The position numbers and the translations under genes are program-made. A stretch of 64,000 nucleotides of DNA from Thermoplasmata archaeon. GTDB taxonomy: Archaea; Thermoplasmatota; Thermoplasmata; Lutacidiplasmatales; UBA184. The notes under the pieces are model-generated. The model searched no databases. It was not told the origin of the DNA and was given only the letters and a program-made list of their open reading frames with translations. The DNA is taken from assembly GCA_022749815.1 (NCBI GenBank), contig JAKIWV010000002.1, positions 444,478-508,477 of the forward strand, in the 5' to 3' direction. Position 1 is the stretch's first letter, and every line of letters starts with the position of its first letter. Below are positions 43,435 through 52,872 of this stretch, one piece after another.

Positions 43435-44715
43435 ATGGCCCAGAAACCACACCTGAACCTCGTGTTCATTGGTCACGTCGATCACGGAAAGTCCACGACC
43501 GTCGGTCGCATTCTCCTGGATACAGGGAACATCCGGCAAGAGGAGATTGACAAGTACCGGCTGGAGGCCGAGGCGAAGGGCAAGGCGACGTTCGAGTTCG
43601 CCTGGGTGATGGACGAGCTCAAGGAAGAGCGCGAACGCGGCGTCACGATCGACATCGCGCACCGGCGGTTTGACTCCCAGAAGTACTACTTCACCATCAT
43701 CGACGCGCCCGGTCACCGCGACTTCGTCAAGAACATGATCACCGGGACCAGCCAGGCCGATGCCGCCGTCCTGGTCGTTTCGGCGGCGGAGGGGATCCAG
43801 GAGCAGACTCGGGAGCACATCTTCCTCGCCCGGACCCTGGGCGTCAACCAGCTGATCGTCGCCGTGAACAAGATGGACCGACAAGAGGTTGCGTTTTCCG
43901 AGGCCAAGTTCAACACGCTACGCGAGGAGGTCACCAAGCTGCTCAAGAACGTCGGCTTCAAGGTCGAGACGCAGGTCGTCTTCCTGCCCATCTCCGCGTT
44001 CAAGGACGACAACATCAACAAGGCCTCCCCCAACATGCCCTGGTGGAAGGGCCCGACCCTGCTCCAGGCATTGGACAACCTGGTAGTACCGCCCAAACCG
44101 ACCGACAAGCCCCTCCGGCTTCCGGTCCAGGACGTCTACACGATCACGGGCATTGGTACCGTCCCCGTCGGGCGCGTAGAAACCGGGAAGCTGAAGGTCG
44201 GCGACAAGATCATCTTCCTGCCGAGCGGGAAGTCCGGAGAGGTCAAGTCGATCGAGATGCACCACGAGTCGGTGACCGAGGCGACACCGGGGGACAATGT
44301 CGGCTTCAACGTCCGGGGGATCGACAAGAACGATATCCGGCGCGGCGATGTCGTGGGCCCGGTCAACAACCCGCCCACCGTAGTCGAGAGCTTCACCGCG
44401 AACATCCAGGTGCTCAACCACCCTTCGGTGATCACCGCGGGGTACACCCCGGTGTTCCACGCTCACACCGCTCAAGTGGCGTGCGAGTTTACGGAGCTCC
44501 AGAAGCGACTCGACCCGAAGACGGGCCAGACCGCCGAGGAGAACCCCACCTCGCTCAAAACCGGCGACGCGGCGTTGGTTAAGATCACCCCCAAGCGGCC
44601 ACTCGTGCTCGAGAAGTACAAGGAATTCCCGCAGCTCGGCCGGTTCGCCGTGCGCGACATGGGTCAGACCGTCGCCGCCGGCGTCGTGGTCGAGGTCAAG
44701 AAGCGGGAGGCGTAA
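43435..44715 (+). CDS. Elongation factor 1-alpha (EF-Tu/EF-1A)
   Basis: A 426-residue archaeal EF-1alpha. G1 is [10 protein letters not shown]2 lies in [10 protein letters not shown]3 is DAPGHRDF, G4 NKMD, G5 the PISA-like SAFKDDN, then the beta-barrel domains II and III. It delivers aminoacyl-tRNA to the ribosome. Start chosen at [13 protein letters not shown], the standard N-terminus; the open frame extends to 43279, but that lies partly upstream of the TATA box. It is followed by S10 (45 bases), the typical archaeal pairing. Strong codon bias fits a highly expressed gene. Confidence 0.97.
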   Translation: MAQKPHLNLVFIGHVDHGKSTTVGRILLDTGNIRQEEIDKYRLEAEAKGKATFEFAWVMDELKEERERGVTIDIAHRRFDSQKYYFTIIDAPGHRDFVKNMITGTSQADAAVLVVSAAEGIQEQTREHIFLARTLGVNQLIVAVNKMDRQEVAFSEAKFNTLREEVTKLLKNVGFKVETQVVFLPISAFKDDNINKASPNMPWWKGPTLLQALDNLVVPPKPTDKPLRLPVQDVYTITGIGTVPVGRVETGKLKVGDKIIFLPSGKSGEVKSIEMHHESVTEATPGDNVGFNVRGIDKNDIRRGDVVGPVNNPPTVVESFTANIQVLNHPSVITAGYTPVFHAHTAQVACEFTELQKRLDPKTGQTAEENPTSLKTGDAALVKITPKRPLVLEKYKEFPQLGRFAVRDMGQTVAAGVVVEVKKREA

Positions 44716-44760
44716 GGACTAAAGGGCCTGCCCGGCTCCTTTGCCTACCTCAGAGGATCG

Positions 44761-45072
44761 ATGCCGCAGCGGGCCCGGATTTCACTCAGCGGCACCGACC
44801 CGAAGAAGGTCGACGCCGTCTGCGCGCAGATCCGAGAGATCACTTTGAAGACCGGCGTCGCCATCGCCGGGCCGATCCCCCTCCCGACGAAGCACCTCCG
44901 CGTACCCGTCCGTAAAGGCCCCGACGGGGGCGGGACGAGTACGATCGACCACTGGGAGATGCGGATCCACAAGCGACTCATCGACATCGATGCCGACGAA
45001 CGGGCGCTCCGCCAGGTGATGCGGATCCAGGTGCCCGACGGCGTGAACATCGAGATCGTTCTCAAATCGTAG
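44761..45072 (+). CDS. rps10: Ribosomal protein S10 (uS10)
   Basis: A 103-residue archaeal S10: [20 protein letters not shown] at the start, [20 protein letters not shown] in the middle loop, and [18 protein letters not shown] in the C-terminal half. It binds the 30S head. The EF-1alpha/S10 order is conserved in archaea. It is followed by psd after 13 bases, which couples lipid synthesis genes to the translation operon. Confidence 0.96.
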   Translation: MPQRARISLSGTDPKKVDAVCAQIREITLKTGVAIAGPIPLPTKHLRVPVRKGPDGGGTSTIDHWEMRIHKRLIDIDADERALRQVMRIQVPDGVNIEIVLKS

Positions 45073-45085
45073 GGTCGCCCGCCCC

Positions 45086-45709
45086 GTGTTCGTACGCCCC
45101 GCGCGTTTGTATCTCGCGGTCGCCGCCATCGGACTCGCGGTGCTCTGGGCGATATCGGTCCTGATCCGCGGCCCGTTCCTGCCAGGGATCGTCGCGTCCG
45201 CGGCCCTCACTGCTGGGTGGACCTTCTTCGCGATCTTCTTCCGGGATCCTGAGCGGGTGCCGGGAGCCGGTGCCGTCTCGGCAGCGGATGGTCGCGTCAT
45301 CCTGGTCACGGAAGAGGAAGGCAGGTGGCGCATCGGCGTGTTCATGAACGTCACGGACGTACACGTCAACCGTTTCCCGCTCGACGCCGAGGTCGCGGAT
45401 ATCGAGGACTCGGGGGATGGATTCCGACCCGCATACGTCCCCGACGCCGCTCATAACGTGCAGCGTCGGTACCGCTTGAGAACCCGCGACGGTCCCGTAG
45501 ACGTGATCCAAATGACGGGCGTCGTGGCCCGACGGTTGGTCAGTCTCGTCGAGGTGGGCATGACGTACCAGAAGGGCGACCGACTGGGAATGATCTTGCT
45601 GGGCTCTCGCGTCGACATGCTACTCCCGGTCGGTTCCTTCCGGCCCTCGGTCAAGCCAGGCGACCGCGTTCGAGCGGGTCGGTCGACCGTGGCAGTGGAG
45701 CGCTCGTGA
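45086..45709 (+). CDS. asd: Archaetidylserine decarboxylase
   Basis: A 207-residue phosphatidylserine decarboxylase family protein of the short archaeal/bacterial type. It begins with a hydrophobic anchor (AAIGLAVLWAISVLI). The proteolytic site is in LLGSRVDML, where the Ser after Gly becomes the pyruvoyl cofactor; the His/Asp of HVNRFPLDAEV and ADGRV form the active-site relay. It converts archaetidylserine to archaetidylethanolamine at the membrane. The next gene, overlapping by 4 bases, encodes the matching synthase, so the pair makes the ethanolamine lipid. Start codon GTG. Confidence 0.9.
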   Translation: MFVRPARLYLAVAAIGLAVLWAISVLIRGPFLPGIVASAALTAGWTFFAIFFRDPERVPGAGAVSAADGRVILVTEEEGRWRIGVFMNVTDVHVNRFPLDAEVADIEDSGDGFRPAYVPDAAHNVQRRYRLRTRDGPVDVIQMTGVVARRLVSLVEVGMTYQKGDRLGMILLGSRVDMLLPVGSFRPSVKPGDRVRAGRSTVAVERS

Positions 45710-46473
45710 CCTCGGGGGCGCGCGTCGGGGCGAATCTTGCGACGCTCGCGAACGCGGTCTTGGGCGTTGGGGCGATCCTCTACATCCTGGCCGGAAACAA
45801 ACTGTGGGCGATGCTGCTGATCGGTTGTGGCGTCGGGTTCGACGGGCTGGATGGTCTCCTGTCGCGCCGCGCCGGCGGCCCGCCCTCCGCGGAGGGCCGG
45901 GTGCTCGACTCCGTCGCCGACGCGATCACCTTCGGCATCGCCCCCGCGGCGCTCGTTGTGGTCCACACCGAGCACTCCTCTCTCTGGGCGCCGTGGTACC
46001 CCTACACGCTCCTGGTCGGGTTCCTCGTCGCCGGGTTGGCGCTGGGGCGTCTGGTCTACTTCACGTGGCGCGGATGGCAGCGGCCACACTTCGTGGGCGC
46101 CTCCACGCCGCAGAACGCGCTGGCCGTCATCGGACTGCTCCTCTTCCTCGATGTACCCGCGTTCGTGGGGACGAATCCGCTCGGGGTGCTGGTCGTCGCG
46201 ACGTTCCTCGCGCTTCTGATGGTCTTCCCCGTCCCATACCCCAAGCTCCGGCGGGGCATGCCGTTGCGGTGGGCGATGCTGGCGACGGCGGCAGCGCTCG
46301 GCGTATCGCTCGTCCCACTCCAATTCCACCCGTCGGTCGGCAGTTCGTTCTACGTTGTAGGGGAGATTGCGGCAACGGTGGCCGTGATCGGACTCGCCGC
46401 GTACTACCTGGTCGGTCCCTGGGTCGCGCGCGCCGAGTCGACGGCCCGCGCCTCCGGGGGGATGTATGAATAG
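45706..46473 (+). CDS. CDP-alcohol phosphatidyltransferase, probable archaetidylserine synthase
   Basis: A 255-residue integral membrane enzyme. The CDP-alcohol phosphotransferase motif is recognisable as DGLLSRR then EGRVLDSVAD (consensus DGxxARx8GxxxDxxxD, with Ala to Ser). About eight hydrophobic helices follow. The CDP-archaeol + serine reaction is inferred from the next-door decarboxylase, which it overlaps by 4 bases. The MptD gene overlaps its end by 8 bases. Start codon GTG. Confidence 0.85.
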   Translation: MTSGARVGANLATLANAVLGVGAILYILAGNKLWAMLLIGCGVGFDGLDGLLSRRAGGPPSAEGRVLDSVADAITFGIAPAALVVVHTEHSSLWAPWYPYTLLVGFLVAGLALGRLVYFTWRGWQRPHFVGASTPQNALAVIGLLLFLDVPAFVGTNPLGVLVVATFLALLMVFPVPYPKLRRGMPLRWAMLATAAALGVSLVPLQFHPSVGSSFYVVGEIAATVAVIGLAAYYLVGPWVARAESTARASGGMYE

Positions 46474-46879
46474 CCCGCGGCGCCGATCCCTGCACCGGGT
46501 GCCGCTCTCTTTGAGGGAGGCTCTGTTGTTCGAGGCCGGCATCAAGCTCGGCGGAATCTTCCACCAATACCTCGGGATCCCCGTGTCCCCGCGGACGGCC
46601 GGGCCATTGGCTCGTTCGATTGAATCGGCTGTCGAGCTCCAGCCGTTCGTGGACCGGGTGCGCGTCCGAATCGTGCCGGCCCGGGGAGGCGCCATGGGCC
46701 GCGGCCGGTTCGGGTACCGCTACGTGACGGCGGAGATGATCGACGCCGTAGTGACGTTGTCCGATGGAGGGGTGCGCGTCGTGGCGCGTCTAAGTTACCG
46801 GGCCGACCTTCGGTATCCACTGATGCGGGTCGAAGCGCTAAAGAGCGTCCCGGAGAAACGGCGGCGGTCCCCGACCTAG
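46466..46879 (+). CDS. mptD: Dihydroneopterin aldolase, archaeal MptD family
   Basis: A 137-residue protein matching the small archaeal dihydroneopterin aldolase family (MptD, PF04038-like). Landmarks are LLFEAGIKLGGIFHQYLGIPVS near the start (with His/Tyr likely at the active site) and the C-terminal YRADLRYPLMRVEALK. It converts 7,8-dihydroneopterin to 6-hydroxymethyl-dihydropterin for tetrahydromethanopterin or folate synthesis. It overlaps the lipid synthase gene by 8 bases. Its TAG stop shares a CTAG palindrome with the converging citrate synthase gene. Family recalled by pattern; moderately sure. Confidence 0.75.
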   Translation: MNSPRRRSLHRVPLSLREALLFEAGIKLGGIFHQYLGIPVSPRTAGPLARSIESAVELQPFVDRVRVRIVPARGGAMGRGRFGYRYVTAEMIDAVVTLSDGGVRVVARLSYRADLRYPLMRVEALKSVPEKRRRSPT

Positions 46880-48018
46880 GAACCGCGCTCGGCGATGGGG
46901 ACGTACCGCAGGTCGGTCGGACCCACGTAGAGGGCGCTGGGCCGGATTAGACGGAGGTCCTGGTACTCCTCGAGCACATGCGCCGCCCAACCCGCCACAC
47001 GACTCGCGGCGAAGATCGGGGTGAACAGGTCCTTCGGGACCCCGAGGAGCGCGTAGACCGAGCCGGAATAGAGGTCCACGTTCGGATAGAGCCCTTTCTC
47101 CCGGTGCACGACTTCCTTCATCCTCTCGAGCAGCTCGTACGAGTGCAGGTTGCCGGCAGACTCTCCCACGCGGTGCAGCCAGGCCCGGAGGATCGTCGCC
47201 CGGGGGTCCTCGACCTTGTAGACCCGATGACCGAACCCCATGACGCGCTCGTGGCGGGCGAGCTTGGCCGTCACCACTTCCTCGACTCGGGAGACCTCCC
47301 CGATCTCCGCCAGCAGCTCTACGGCCCGCTCGTTCGCTCCGCCATGGAGGGGACCCTTGAGCGTGCCGATCGCGCTCGTGACGGCCGAATAGAGGTCGGA
47401 CAGCGTCGAAGCCGTCACCCGGGCGGCAAAGGTGGAGGCGTTGAGTTCGTGGTCGGCATGAAGAATGAGCGCGACGTCGAGGGCCCGGTTCTCGGCCTCG
47501 CTGCCTTCTCGCCCGGTGATCTGGTACAGCAGGTTCTCGGCGTTGTTTAGGTCGGGGCGTTCCTTCAGCGGGGCGAGCCCGACCCGCCGGCGCTGAAACC
47601 GACCGATCATGGACGGGAGCGCGGCGGTGAGCCGGAGCGCGCCGCCGATGGAGCTGGGGCCCGGCTGCGTCTCGGCGCGTTCGAGCATTGCGAGGGCCGA
47701 GACGGCGGTCCGAAGCACGTCCATGGGGTTCGAGTCGGTGGGCAACGAATCGATGAGACGGGCGAGAGGCTCGGGGAGCGGCCGCAGGCCGACGAGACGC
47801 TGCCTCAGATCGTCGAGCTGGGTCGCTGTGGGCAGCCGACCGTACCAGAGGAGATACGCCACTTCCTCGAAGGTCGACTGCTCGGCCAAGTCCCGGATAT
47901 CGTACCCTTCGTAGAGCAGCCGTCCCCCTTGTCCGTCGATGAATGTGATGTGGGACTCGACCGCGACGATGTCCTGGAGCCCCCGCTCCACCACCTGCGT
48001 CGATGCCGTTGGCGACAT
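46876..48018 (-). CDS. gltA: Citrate synthase
   Basis: A 380-residue citrate synthase of the short archaeal/type I form. The catalytic residues are visible: His in LHGGANERAVELL and His in MGFGHRVYKVEDPRA, with the later conserved Arg and Asp region near FAASRVAGWAAHVLEEYQ. It condenses oxaloacetate with acetyl-CoA. The start ATG is at 48018. It could also act as 2-methylcitrate synthase; sequence alone does not decide. It converges with mptD, sharing the CTAG stop. Confidence 0.96.
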   Translation of the reverse strand: MSPTASTQVVERGLQDIVAVESHITFIDGQGGRLLYEGYDIRDLAEQSTFEEVAYLLWYGRLPTATQLDDLRQRLVGLRPLPEPLARLIDSLPTDSNPMDVLRTAVSALAMLERAETQPGPSSIGGALRLTAALPSMIGRFQRRRVGLAPLKERPDLNNAENLLYQITGREGSEAENRALDVALILHADHELNASTFAARVTASTLSDLYSAVTSAIGTLKGPLHGGANERAVELLAEIGEVSRVEEVVTAKLARHERVMGFGHRVYKVEDPRATILRAWLHRVGESAGNLHSYELLERMKEVVHREKGLYPNVDLYSGSVYALLGVPKDLFTPIFAASRVAGWAAHVLEEYQDLRLIRPSALYVGPTDLRYVPIAERGS

Positions 48019-48068
48019 CCCCGTCCAATCAGACGAGTTTCGCTCTTAACGGGAGTGCCGGTTGTGGT

Positions 48069-49433
48069 TCAGCTGGGGGCCGGGGGCGCGACCGGGCCCA
48101 CCTGCCGGTGGATGTACGCCGCGTCGGCGGCGGCCCAGAGGGGGAGAGAGATCAGGAGCCCGACAGCGGCGACGAGGAAGGTGAGGCGGTAGCTCCCATA
48201 ATAGGAAAGTATTCCGGATAGGAACGCGCCGCCGATCGCAGCGACCCCGCCGAGCGCGCTGTTGAGTCCCAACATGCTCCCGGCATCGCGTTCGTGGAGA
48301 GTCCGGAACAGAACAAGCGAGGAGGCGGTGGAGTAGAGCGCGATGGCGCCGCCCATGATTGCGTAGACGAGAATATTCGCCCCGAAGGCCAGCGCGCCCC
48401 CGAACATGTGGTCGAACGTGAACGCGACGACGATCAGGTACCCGACGCACCGGAGCAGGGAGGAGGTCCGCACCAGCCGGTCCGCGCCGCCCCTCGTCGA
48501 GAGGCTGCCGGAGAGGGGGAAGAGCACCCCCTGTGCCGCGTTGTTCGAGACGTTCACGAGGAAAATGCCGGCAAAGGATATCCCGACGGCAGAGAGGTAG
48601 AACGTGTACGACACGTTGAACAGGTTCGCGCTGAGGTTGAATAGCAGCGACGCGGCGAAGATGAGGGGGAGTTCGTGGCGAGCCTCCTCGCGGACTCGAC
48701 GCCACGCTCGGTGTACCACGCCGGGCTGGAACTGGGGGAACGGAGGGAAGAACGGAACCGCCGACCGGAGAGCGACGGAGTGCCGAAGTCGAGAGACGAG
48801 ACTGGCCGCATCCAGAGTCGTGGAGTGGGAAGTGAGGGGTTTCGGGGAGTCCTTCACTCCCCACCAAACGATGATCGCGGATGCCAACGCGAAGGCGGCG
48901 AGCACGATCAGCAACGGGCGGAGGAGTTCGTTGGCCTGTAGCCAGAAGAAGCCGACGAGACCGCCGACGATGGAACCCAGGATGCTGATCTCCTGGAACG
49001 ATGCGAAGGCCGTCGGGCGTTCTCCTTCCGAGAATTGCTCCAGAATGAGGAGGTTCGAGGCGCTGACCCCCGCCGGAGTCAGCACGCCGACGAGGGTGTA
49101 GAGGAGGATGAGCTCGTTGAACGAGGTCAGTTGGTAGAGCGCGGCGTAGATGGCGGCGAACCCGATGTAATTGATCAGGAGGAACCCGCGGCGCAGGGGG
49201 TACCGGTCCGCCAGGTATCCCCAAATGATCGACGAGACAATGAGCGCCCCGTTGAACAGAGTGGCGGCCAGGGCCCATTCGATCACCGACCCTTGGGCCT
49301 TCAGAATGAGCAGCTGGAGCGAGAGGCCGAACGCCGCGGTGGCCGCATTAATGGGCAAGAAGGCCAGCAGCCACGGCCGGGCGAGAAAGCTGGCCCAAGC
49401 CGGGGAAGGTCGCTCCGTCTCCGTCCAGTCCAC
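48069..49433 (-). CDS. MFS transporter
   Basis: A 454-residue major facilitator with about 12 helices in two halves and a central hydrophilic loop (near residue 190-220). The A-motif-like segment YLADRYPLRRG follows the second helix. A Trp-rich N-terminal start (MDWTETERPSPAWASFLARPW) is likely cytoplasmic. The substrate is unknown. It is a single gene divergent from the Lrp-domain gene. A second MFS gene (57990) in this window is from a different subfamily. Confidence 0.9.
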   Translation of the reverse strand: MDWTETERPSPAWASFLARPWLLAFLPINAATAAFGLSLQLLILKAQGSVIEWALAATLFNGALIVSSIIWGYLADRYPLRRGFLLINYIGFAAIYAALYQLTSFNELILLYTLVGVLTPAGVSASNLLILEQFSEGERPTAFASFQEISILGSIVGGLVGFFWLQANELLRPLLIVLAAFALASAIIVWWGVKDSPKPLTSHSTTLDAASLVSRLRHSVALRSAVPFFPPFPQFQPGVVHRAWRRVREEARHELPLIFAASLLFNLSANLFNVSYTFYLSAVGISFAGIFLVNVSNNAAQGVLFPLSGSLSTRGGADRLVRTSSLLRCVGYLIVVAFTFDHMFGGALAFGANILVYAIMGGAIALYSTASSLVLFRTLHERDAGSMLGLNSALGGVAAIGGAFLSGILSYYGSYRLTFLVAAVGLLISLPLWAAADAAYIHRQVGPVAPPAPS

Positions 49434-49507
49434 GTCCCGCTCGCCGACCCCGACGGGGGCTTAAGCCGTGTCGTCCTGCAGACCGCGGCCAGATTCGCCG
49501 CGCAAAC

Positions 49508-49518
49508 GCTTATAAATC
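49508..49518 (+). promoter_or_regulatory. TATA box of the Lrp-domain gene
   Basis: GCTTATAAATC lies 38-48 bases before the GTG at 49556, a near-consensus archaeal box. Confidence 0.65.
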
Positions 49519-49555
49519 GCGGCACGTCTCGCGGCCTTCAGAGGTCACACGGAGC

Positions 49556-49789
49556 GTGGCGGTCGGATTCGTCCTGATCAGCACGGCGCCGGCGAAGGAG
49601 CACGAGGTCTATACCGAGCTCCTGCGGGTGAAGGAGATCGTCGAGCTTCACCCCCTGTTCGGTGAATACGACCTCATTGCGAAGGTCGAGGCCGCTGATT
49701 TCAATGCCCTCGGGCAGGTCGTCGTGGACAAGATCCGCTCCGTCGCGGGCGTCATCGACACGAAGACCTTGACTGGTATCAAATTCTGA
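49556..49789 (+). CDS. Stand-alone Lrp/AsnC ligand-binding (RAM) domain protein
   Basis: A 77-residue protein made only of the RAM domain: VGFVLISTAPAKEHEVYTEL, the HPLFGEYDLIAKVEA loop, and VVVDKIRSVAGVIDTKTL. No HTH domain is present, so it does not bind DNA by itself. Such proteins sense amino acids and may modulate full Lrp proteins or enzymes by mixed oligomers. Start codon GTG. It is followed after 16 bases by a small membrane protein gene. Confidence 0.92.
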   Translation: MAVGFVLISTAPAKEHEVYTELLRVKEIVELHPLFGEYDLIAKVEAADFNALGQVVVDKIRSVAGVIDTKTLTGIKF

Positions 49790-49805
49790 AGGAAACGGTG
49801 GAAAG

Positions 49806-50129
49806 ATGCTGAATCTGTTGATGACGGGGACGTCCAGCCTGAGCGTCGGCGGCTACCAGTTCCTGGAGGTCCTCCTGTTGATCTTCGGGTTATTCCTGAT
49901 CTTGGCCGGCGCCTTCACCGCGTACTTCGGTAGTGGGAAGAGTCGGTCGATTGGCGTCGGCCTCCTCGTCGGAGGGCTGGTGGTTGGCCTCGGGATCGGG
50001 TACTGGTACCATTCCTACGTCGGAGACCTGAGCGGCCTCCTCTGGGAGTCCTTCCTCGTGATCGTGGCCGCCGTGATCGGCGCGCTCGCCGCTGTGGCGA
50101 TCTTCCTGGTCGCCATCATGAAGTCCTGA
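49806..50129 (+). CDS. Small three-helix membrane protein
   Basis: A 107-residue hydrophobic protein with three helices (FLEVLLLIFGLFLILAGAFT, GVGLLVGGLVVGLGIGYW, LLWESFLVIVAAVIGALAAV), joined by short loops with Lys/Ser/Arg. I do not recognise a family. A GGTGG-like ribosome site lies before the ATG. It is likely cotranscribed with the RAM-domain gene. Confidence 0.65.
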   Translation: MLNLLMTGTSSLSVGGYQFLEVLLLIFGLFLILAGAFTAYFGSGKSRSIGVGLLVGGLVVGLGIGYWYHSYVGDLSGLLWESFLVIVAAVIGALAAVAIFLVAIMKS

Positions 50130-50182
50130 GGGCGCCGGTCGCCCCGGACCCGTAGGGTCCGATCCCGAAGGGGGACGACGCC

Positions 50183-50971
50183 GTGAGCCCTTTGGTCACG
50201 CTGAGCTCGGACCTCGGGGATGCCTACGGCGCCCAGCTGAAGGCCGTCTTGTACCGCCGCTTGCCGCCGGGGTCGGTGGTCGACCTGACGCACTCGCTCC
50301 CGGCGCACGGAGTAGCGGAGGCCGCGTTCCTGCTCCTCCACATGGCGCGCCGGTTCCCGGCGGGGACGGTTCACGTGGCCGTGGTCGACCCCGGAGTGGG
50401 CGGCCCGAGGGCACCCCTCGGGATCGCGACGGGGGACGGAAGCGTCCTTATCGGGCCGGACAACGGCCTCTTGTGGCCCCTCGCGACGGCTCTCGGAAAT
50501 CCCCGAACCGTGCGGTTGGACCCGGTTCGCGTGGTCCGGCAAGAGGTCGTTTCACCGACGTTCGAAGGGCGAGACCTTTTCGCGCCCGCAGCGGCTCTCA
50601 TCGCCTCGGGTTCTTCGCTCGAGTTTCTAGGAACCCCGCACGAGCCCCGGCGGTACGAAATTCCCCCCGCCGAGGTCGAGCCGGAGCGCGTCAAAGGCCT
50701 CGTGCTGCACATCGATCGATTCGGGAACATCATTACCAACATCCCATCCTCCGTGGGCCCGTCGGCGGGATCTCGGCTGGTCGTGAGGGTAGGGCGCCGT
50801 CCGAGTCGTCGGGGTACACGCCAACGAACGTACTCAGACCTTAGTCCAGCGTCTTGGGGAGTGCTCGGTTCGAGTTTCGGTTACCTGGAGCTCGCCGCTC
50901 GGGAGAGCTCGGCGGCGCATCGGTTCGGGGCGCGTGTCGGGGACCGGGTGCGCGTCAGCTGGTCGAGGTAA
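50183..50971 (+). CDS. SAM hydrolase (S-adenosyl-L-methionine hydroxide adenosyltransferase, DUF62)
   Basis: A 262-residue DUF62 family enzyme, which splits SAM to adenosine and methionine using water (fluorinase fold). N-terminal [48 protein letters not shown] and the C-terminal-domain [15 protein letters not shown] are all typical. The gene's length is normal. It ends about 80 bases before dnaJ. Start codon GTG. The physiological purpose in archaea is uncertain. Confidence 0.92.
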   Translation: MSPLVTLSSDLGDAYGAQLKAVLYRRLPPGSVVDLTHSLPAHGVAEAAFLLLHMARRFPAGTVHVAVVDPGVGGPRAPLGIATGDGSVLIGPDNGLLWPLATALGNPRTVRLDPVRVVRQEVVSPTFEGRDLFAPAAALIASGSSLEFLGTPHEPRRYEIPPAEVEPERVKGLVLHIDRFGNIITNIPSSVGPSAGSRLVVRVGRRPSRRGTRQRTYSDLSPASWGVLGSSFGYLELAARESSAAHRFGARVGDRVRVSWSR

Positions 50972-50989
50972 CCGACATTCCCGAGAGAG

Positions 50990-50998
50990 AGTAAATAC
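50990..50998 (+). promoter_or_regulatory. TATA-like element before dnaJ
   Basis: AGTAAATAC lies about 55-60 bases before the ATG at 51051. The leader would be ~25-30 bases and includes no clear heat-shock operator. Confidence 0.4.
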
Positions 50999-51050
50999 GC
51001 CGGGGGATACAAGCCCCGCTCGGACGAGGCGACCGACGAGGCAGCTCGGC

Positions 51051-52217
51051 ATGGCGAAGAAGGACTACTACGAGGTGCTGGGGGTGCCCCGCGCCGCCAC
51101 CCCGGAGGAGATCAAAACGGCCTACCGGCGGCTGGCCCGAGAGTATCATCCGGACCTCAACAAGGGGAACCCCAAGGTCGCGGAGGAGAAGTTCAAGGAA
51201 CTCTCCGAGGCCTACGAGGTCTTGGCCGATGAGACCAAACGGCAACGGTACGACGCCGCCGGTTTCTCGGGCGTGGAGACCGACTTCGGCCCGGGCGGGT
51301 TCAACTGGCAGAACTTCACCCACGCCGGCGACCTCGAGGACCTCCTCGGTTCGTCGGATTTTCTCCGTCAGGTCTTCTCTCAATCCGCGGGCGGCGGCCT
51401 CTTCGGCAGCTTCGCAGGTGGCGGGCGATGGGCCCGACCCGAGATACGCGGTCGCGATGTCGAGGCCTCCATCCGCGTGCCGTTCAGCGCGGCGGTCACC
51501 GGCGCGCAGACGGCCATCGACGTCCCGCGCACCCGGCCCTGTGCGGATTGCCGGGGGACGGGGGCCCGGAACGGAACCGCGCTCGAGACCTGCCCTGAGT
51601 GTCATGGATCGGGGCAGATTCGCCGGACCTCGACGAGCGGCTTCACCCAACTGATCTCGATCGGCGAGTGCCCGCGCTGTCACGGGAGCGGTCAACGGAT
51701 CAAGGAGCGGTGCCCCACCTGCCGCGGGAGCGGCCGGCTCCACGAGGTCCGGCGGCTCGAGGTTTCGGTGCCGCCGGGCATCGAGGAGGGGGCCGTCCTT
51801 CGGCTCACCGGCCAAGGCGAGGGGGCTCCGACGGGTGGTCGGGCCGGCGACCTGTTCGTTCAAGTAACGTTCGAGCCGGACTCCCGGTTCCACCGCGAGG
51901 GGCGCCAAGCGTTCACCGAGGTGATGCTGCCGCTCCCCGTCGCGCTGCTCGGCGGCGAGGTCCCGGTTCCTACGATCACCGGCGAGGCGTCGTTGCGCAT
52001 CCCCTCCGGCACACAACCGGAACGCCAGTTTCGGCTCCGTGGCGAGGGGTTCCCTCGGCTGCGAGGCTCGGATCGGGGCGACCTGATCGTCACGGTCCAC
52101 GTCGAGCTCCCCGAGAACCTCACCCCCCGTCAGAAGGAGCTCCTTCGGGAAGCCTTGGGGGCGCCCACCGCGACGACCGGAAAGTCGAAGTCCGGCATCT
52201 TTGGCCGCCGGTCGTGA
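51051..52217 (+). CDS. dnaJ: Chaperone DnaJ
   Basis: A 388-residue DnaJ. The J-domain ([18 protein letters not shown] ... HPD in EYHPDLN) is followed by a Gly/Phe-type segment, four CxxCxGxG zinc repeats ([32 protein letters not shown]) and the substrate-binding domain ending with a Lys/Ser-rich tail. It presents unfolded clients to DnaK. The start is the ATG before the J-domain; earlier open frame lies upstream of the promoter. dnaK and grpE are not in the window. It overlaps the methyltransferase gene by 17 bases. Confidence 0.96.
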   Translation: MAKKDYYEVLGVPRAATPEEIKTAYRRLAREYHPDLNKGNPKVAEEKFKELSEAYEVLADETKRQRYDAAGFSGVETDFGPGGFNWQNFTHAGDLEDLLGSSDFLRQVFSQSAGGGLFGSFAGGGRWARPEIRGRDVEASIRVPFSAAVTGAQTAIDVPRTRPCADCRGTGARNGTALETCPECHGSGQIRRTSTSGFTQLISIGECPRCHGSGQRIKERCPTCRGSGRLHEVRRLEVSVPPGIEEGAVLRLTGQGEGAPTGGRAGDLFVQVTFEPDSRFHREGRQAFTEVMLPLPVALLGGEVPVPTITGEASLRIPSGTQPERQFRLRGEGFPRLRGSDRGDLIVTVHVELPENLTPRQKELLREALGAPTATTGKSKSGIFGRRS

Positions 52218-52872
52218 GCGAGGGATGGAACCGGCAGAGCCCGTTCCGGACGCTCCGGAGCATTATTTTTCCCCGCGACCGCGGGTCGCTTCCCGGCCCG
52301 AGGAGCACCGGTTTCTCTATCGCGGGGAGATGCTAGCGATCGAGACCGATCGCGGGCTCTTCGCTTCCCATGGCCTGGACCCGGGGACGGCCCTTCTGAT
52401 CGAGACGCTCGAGAGACTGACGGCGGAACGCATCCTGGACCTCGGCTGCGGGTGGGGGGCGATCGGTCTTGCGGCAGCGAAGACCGCGCCATCCGCCCAC
52501 GTGGTGCTCACCGACGTGAACCAGCGCGCGGTCCGGCTGGCCCGACGAAACTTGGAACGCAACGGCCTCCGGCACCCCGACGTTCGGCTCGGGAGCCTCT
52601 TTGAGCCCGTTGCCGGAGAGACCTTCGACCTCATACTGAGCCACCCACCGTTCCACGCGGGGCGCGAAACAATTCTCGAGTTCCTCACCCACGTGCCGGA
52701 GCATCTGACCGCGGTTGGCCGGGTACGCATCGTCGGGAAGGGCAGCCAAGGGATCCGTTTCTATCAACGGTGGCTTGCGGAGCACTGGGGCCCCGACGTC
52801 CAGGTGCTCGCTCGCGGAGGGGGCTACCGCGTCGTGGACGCCGGGCGCCCATTGGCCAGCCGCCAGCGGTAG
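52201..52872 (+). CDS. RsmC-like class I methyltransferase
   Basis: A 223-residue SAM-dependent methyltransferase of the RsmC/MTS type. The SAM loop [35 protein letters not shown], and the catalytic motif region [18 protein letters not shown] are clear. In RsmC the motif reads SNPPFHxG and the Asn handles the target amine; here it is His. The protein may methylate guanine in rRNA, or something else. Start GTG, overlapping dnaJ. The gene end overlaps the converging glycosyltransferase gene by 49 bases. Confidence 0.85.
   Translation: MAAGRERGMEPAEPVPDAPEHYFSPRPRVASRPEEHRFLYRGEMLAIETDRGLFASHGLDPGTALLIETLERLTAERILDLGCGWGAIGLAAAKTAPSAHVVLTDVNQRAVRLARRNLERNGLRHPDVRLGSLFEPVAGETFDLILSHPPFHAGRETILEFLTHVPEHLTAVGRVRIVGKGSQGIRFYQRWLAEHWGPDVQVLARGGGYRVVDAGRPLASRQR

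Noticed and set aside
45451-46695. 414-residue minus-strand open frame
   Set aside because: Antisense to the lipid synthase gene, Arg/Asp-rich and featureless.
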